The notes under the pieces were generated by a model, which made no database searches, had not been told where the DNA came from, and was given only the letters and a program-made list of their open reading frames with translations. A stretch of 8,984 nt of DNA from Opitutaceae bacterium. GTDB taxonomy: Bacteria; Verrucomicrobiota; Verrucomicrobiae; Opitutales; Opitutaceae. The DNA is taken from assembly GCA_031266495.1 (NCBI GenBank), contig JAISAX010000001.1:1-8984 (forward strand), read 5' to 3'. This document shows positions 5,863 through 8,984 of the stretch, one piece after another (the first letter of the stretch is position 1; every line of letters begins with the position of its first letter). The translations under genes were made by a program, and so were the position numbers.

Positions 5863-7137
5863 TCATGCGCCGGCGACCTGCCCGTCGAGGAGCCGCGCCA
5901 CCTGGTCCACGTCCTTGTCGCCACGGCCGCTGAGGTTGATGAGGACGATCTTGTCCTTGCCGAGCGCCTTCGCCCGCTTGATGCCCTCGCAGAGTGCGTG
6001 GGTCGATTCCAGCGCGGGGATGATGCCCTCGATCCGCGAAACGAGCTGGAACGTCTCCAGCACCTCGTCGTCGCACGCATAGGTGAAATGAATCCGCCCG
6101 CGTTCCCGGTACCAGGCGTGCTCGGGACCGACCGCGGCGTAGTCAAGCCCCGCGCTGATCGAGTGCGTCTGTTCGATCTGCGCGTCCCGGTTTTGCAGGA
6201 TAAAGGTCTTGCAACCCTGCAACACGCCGAGCTTGCCGCCCTCGAAACGCGCGGCGTGGTCACCGGGGCGGGTGATGCCCCGGCCCCCCGCTTCCACGCC
6301 GGTCAGGCGCACGTTTTCGAAAGGCAGGAACTCGAAAAACACGCCGATCGCATTGGAGCCGCCGCCCACGCAGGCCACAATCTCGTCGGGCAGGCGCCCT
6401 TCGCGGGCGAGCAACTGCTCGCGTGCCTCGCGTCCGATCACGCGCTGGAACTCGCGCACCATTTCCGGATACGGGCGCGGACCGTAGGCGGTGCCGAGGA
6501 TGTAGTGCGTGTTGCGCACATTCGTCACCCAGTCGCGCATGGCCTCGTTGACGGCATCCTTGAGCGTTTTCTGGCCGGCCTCCACGCCGCGGACTTCCGC
6601 CCCCATGAGGCGCATGCGGAAGACGTTGAGCGCCTGGCGCTTCATGTCCACCGCCCCCATGTACACCACGCACCCGAGACCGAACTTCGCGCAGACCGCC
6701 GCCGTGGCCACGCCGTGCTGCCCGGCGCCGGTTTCCGCGATGATGCGCTTCTTCCCCATGCGGCGGGCGAGGAGCGCCTGGCCGATGGCGTTGTTGATCT
6801 TGTGCGCGCCGGTGTGGAGCAGGTCCTCGCGCTTGAAATAAATCTTCGCGCCCCCGCAGTGCTCCGTCAGCCGGCTGGCGTAATAAAGCCCGGTGGGACG
6901 CCCGGCAAACTCCTTCAGATGAAAACCCAGCTCCTCGACAAACGCCGGCTCCTGGCGGGCCACCTCATAGGCCTCCCCCAGATCCCGGAGCGCGGTGACC
7001 AGCGTCTCCGGGACAAAGGAGCCGCCGAATTCCCCGAAATGCCCCCGGGCATCGGGCAACGATCCGGGCGAAAGAGGCGTGGCGGTTGAACGGGTTGAAC
7101 GGGCGGCGGCAGACTCGGACTCGGAAGATGAAGCCAT
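5863..7137 (-). CDS. trpB: Tryptophan synthase beta chain
   Basis: TrpB condenses indole with L-serine using PLP. The 424-residue protein shows the TrpB1-type pattern in order: [15 protein letters not shown] (32-46), [16 protein letters not shown] (102-117) with the PLP Schiff-base Lys-113, AETGAGQHG (134-142) with catalytic Glu-135, and the phosphate-binding loop GGGSNAIG (259-266). Further on come [23 protein letters not shown] and, near the C-terminus, LSGRGDKD. Small departures from the usual consensus are GRPTGL (79-84) where Pro normally precedes Leu, AQI for GQI before THSIS, and DYAAVGPEH where a Pro usually follows DY. The N-terminal 30 residues are Ser/Ala/Thr-rich and not conserved in the family. 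ATG 7146 would add three residues, and the frame is open to 7326 across the xylB end. No trpA is adjacent, which is unusual. It lies 77 nt downstream of xylB on the same strand and may be co-transcribed. No trp leader peptide is visible. Confidence 0.95.
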   Translation of the reverse strand: MASSSESESAAARSTRSTATPLSPGSLPDARGHFGEFGGSFVPETLVTALRDLGEAYEVARQEPAFVEELGFHLKEFAGRPTGLYYASRLTEHCGGAKIYFKREDLLHTGAHKINNAIGQALLARRMGKKRIIAETGAGQHGVATAAVCAKFGLGCVVYMGAVDMKRQALNVFRMRLMGAEVRGVEAGQKTLKDAVNEAMRDWVTNVRNTHYILGTAYGPRPYPEMVREFQRVIGREAREQLLAREGRLPDEIVACVGGGSNAIGVFFEFLPFENVRLTGVEAGGRGITRPGDHAARFEGGKLGVLQGCKTFILQNRDAQIEQTHSISAGLDYAAVGPEHAWYRERGRIHFTYACDDEVLETFQLVSRIEGIIPALESTHALCEGIKRAKALGKDKIVLINLSGRGDKDVDQVARLLDGQVAGA

Positions 7138-7174
7138 GCCGGACATGCGACAGACACACGCCGCGTCTGGCAAA

Positions 7175-7214
7175 CGGGATTTCGGGATTCGGGGATCGGG
7201 AATCAAAAATCCCC
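7175..7214. repeat. Short CGGGATT-type repeats and hairpin between xylB and trpB
   Basis: The xylB-trpB gap contains two copies of CGGGATT (7175-7181, 7183-7189) followed by variant units ending at 7204. GGGGAT (7191-7196) pairs with ATCCCC (7209-7214) around a 12-nt loop right after the xylB stop. There is no T-tract on the minus strand. It could be a weak terminator, an mRNA-stability hairpin or a small intergenic repeat. Confidence 0.4.
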
Positions 7215-8735
<1,521 letters not shown>

Positions 8736-8737
8736 AC

Positions 8738-8751
8738 GGCAAAAATTTGCC
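8738..8751. promoter_or_regulatory. Inverted repeat just upstream of the xylB start
   Basis: GGCAAA (8738-8743) and TTTGCC (8746-8751) form a perfect 6-bp inverted repeat with a 2-bp centre, spanning 3-16 nt upstream of the xylB start codon. It could be an operator half-site pair or the footprint of a translational regulator. A 2-nt loop is too tight for a good RNA hairpin unless the stem opens slightly. From 8752 to 8842 I find no convincing promoter. Confidence 0.35.
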
Positions 8752-8842
8752 CCACAGGCGGGCATAATTGCAACCCGACGGACATAAAAAACCGGTGTCA
8801 TCGCAGCCAAAACGCAGCAAAAAACGGAAGGCACGTCCGCCG

Positions 8843-8946
8843 GAGGTAGGGGCGTCGCAAGCGACGCCCGCGCCAGGCGGAGAGAATTGGCGAATCTCCC
8901 GTTGTGATCAGGTCCACGCGGGCTTCGCAAGCGAAGCCCCTACCTC
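8843..8946. repeat. 104-bp nested inverted repeat (MITE-like)
   Basis: The 30-nt ends (8843-8872 and 8917-8946) are inverted copies matching at 26 of 30 positions. Each end is itself a hairpin: GGGCGTCGC-AA-GCGACGCCC (8850-8869) and GGGCTTCGC-AA-GCGAAGCCC (8920-8939), both with perfect 9-bp stems. The 44-nt middle holds GGAGA (8879-8883) and TCTCC (8895-8899). There is no coding capacity. Similar hairpins with AA loops are common in Verrucomicrobial intergenic DNA as I recall it. A non-autonomous mobile repeat is the simplest reading; no target-site duplication is evident. Confidence 0.7.
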
Positions 8947-8973
8947 GTGTGTGTGTGGGGGGGGGGGGGGGGG
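8947..8973. repeat. (GT)5 microsatellite followed by a run of 17 G
   Basis: Five GT units (8947-8956) run directly into 17 consecutive G (8957-8973). The tract abuts the end of the nested inverted repeat and lies upstream of whatever gene follows the window. Such tracts are slippage-prone. The exact G count may also be a sequencing or assembly artefact. Confidence 0.85.
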
Positions 8974-8984
8974 CAAGGATGCCC

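Noticed and set aside
5998..7089. A 363-codon open frame on the plus strand opposite trpB
   Set aside because: It is a compositional shadow of a high-GC gene; trpB on the minus strand has the full set of catalytic motifs.
7138..7214. Tryptophan attenuator or T-box upstream of trpB
   Set aside because: There is no short leader ORF with Trp codons, no antiterminator/terminator pair and no T-run; only short repeats and one weak hairpin are present.
8736..8930. N-terminal extension of xylB up to 8930
   Set aside because: It would translate the nested inverted repeat and shift the FGGY phosphate loop about 65 residues inward.

Overview
This is a GC-rich window of ordinary chromosomal gene content with eight protein-coding genes, no RNA genes, no integrase or transposase, no CRISPR array and no prophage genes. 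The gene mix and the hairpin-rich intergenic repeats (short palindromes with an AA or CTTCCAA loop) suggest a member of Verrucomicrobiota, probably Opitutaceae. That placement is recalled pattern recognition, not a search result.

Layout: positions 1-172 hold an inverted repeat built of 10-bp units plus a 12-bp tandem repeat. A calcineurin-type phosphoesterase of the ApaH/PP2A-like group (173-835, minus) is divergent from an uncharacterised 205-aa protein (888-1505, plus). The latter converges, across two small hairpins, on a sulfite/nitrate-reductase-type flavoprotein reductase (1561-2775, minus). A 148-nt divergent spacer separates the reductase from a plus-strand run: a polytopic Wzy/WaaL-type O-antigen ligase family protein (2924-4444), a TauE/SafE (DsbD_2-like) membrane protein (4497-5336) and the queuosine enzyme QueF (5401-5772). 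QueF converges on trpB (5863-7137, minus). Upstream of trpB on the same strand lies xylB (7215-8735, minus). The last 249 nt hold the xylB leader, a 104-bp nested inverted repeat, a (GT)5 tract and a run of 17 G.

The genes do not form one pathway. They cover nucleotide or protein dephosphorylation, sulfur or nitrogen assimilation, surface polysaccharide assembly, membrane metal or sulfur handling, tRNA modification, tryptophan synthesis and xylulose catabolism. Partner genes (trpA, xylA, the reductase haemoprotein, queCDE) are absent from the window. The only likely co-transcribed pairs are xylB-trpB and perhaps the TauE/SafE gene with queF.

The more interesting signals are at DNA level. There are several structured repeats, one of which forms the 3' coding end of the TauE/SafE gene. 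Short in-frame tandem repeats have produced low-complexity tails or loops in four separate genes. Seven of the eight starts lack a recognisable Shine-Dalgarno sequence. I see no convincing undescribed multi-gene system here.
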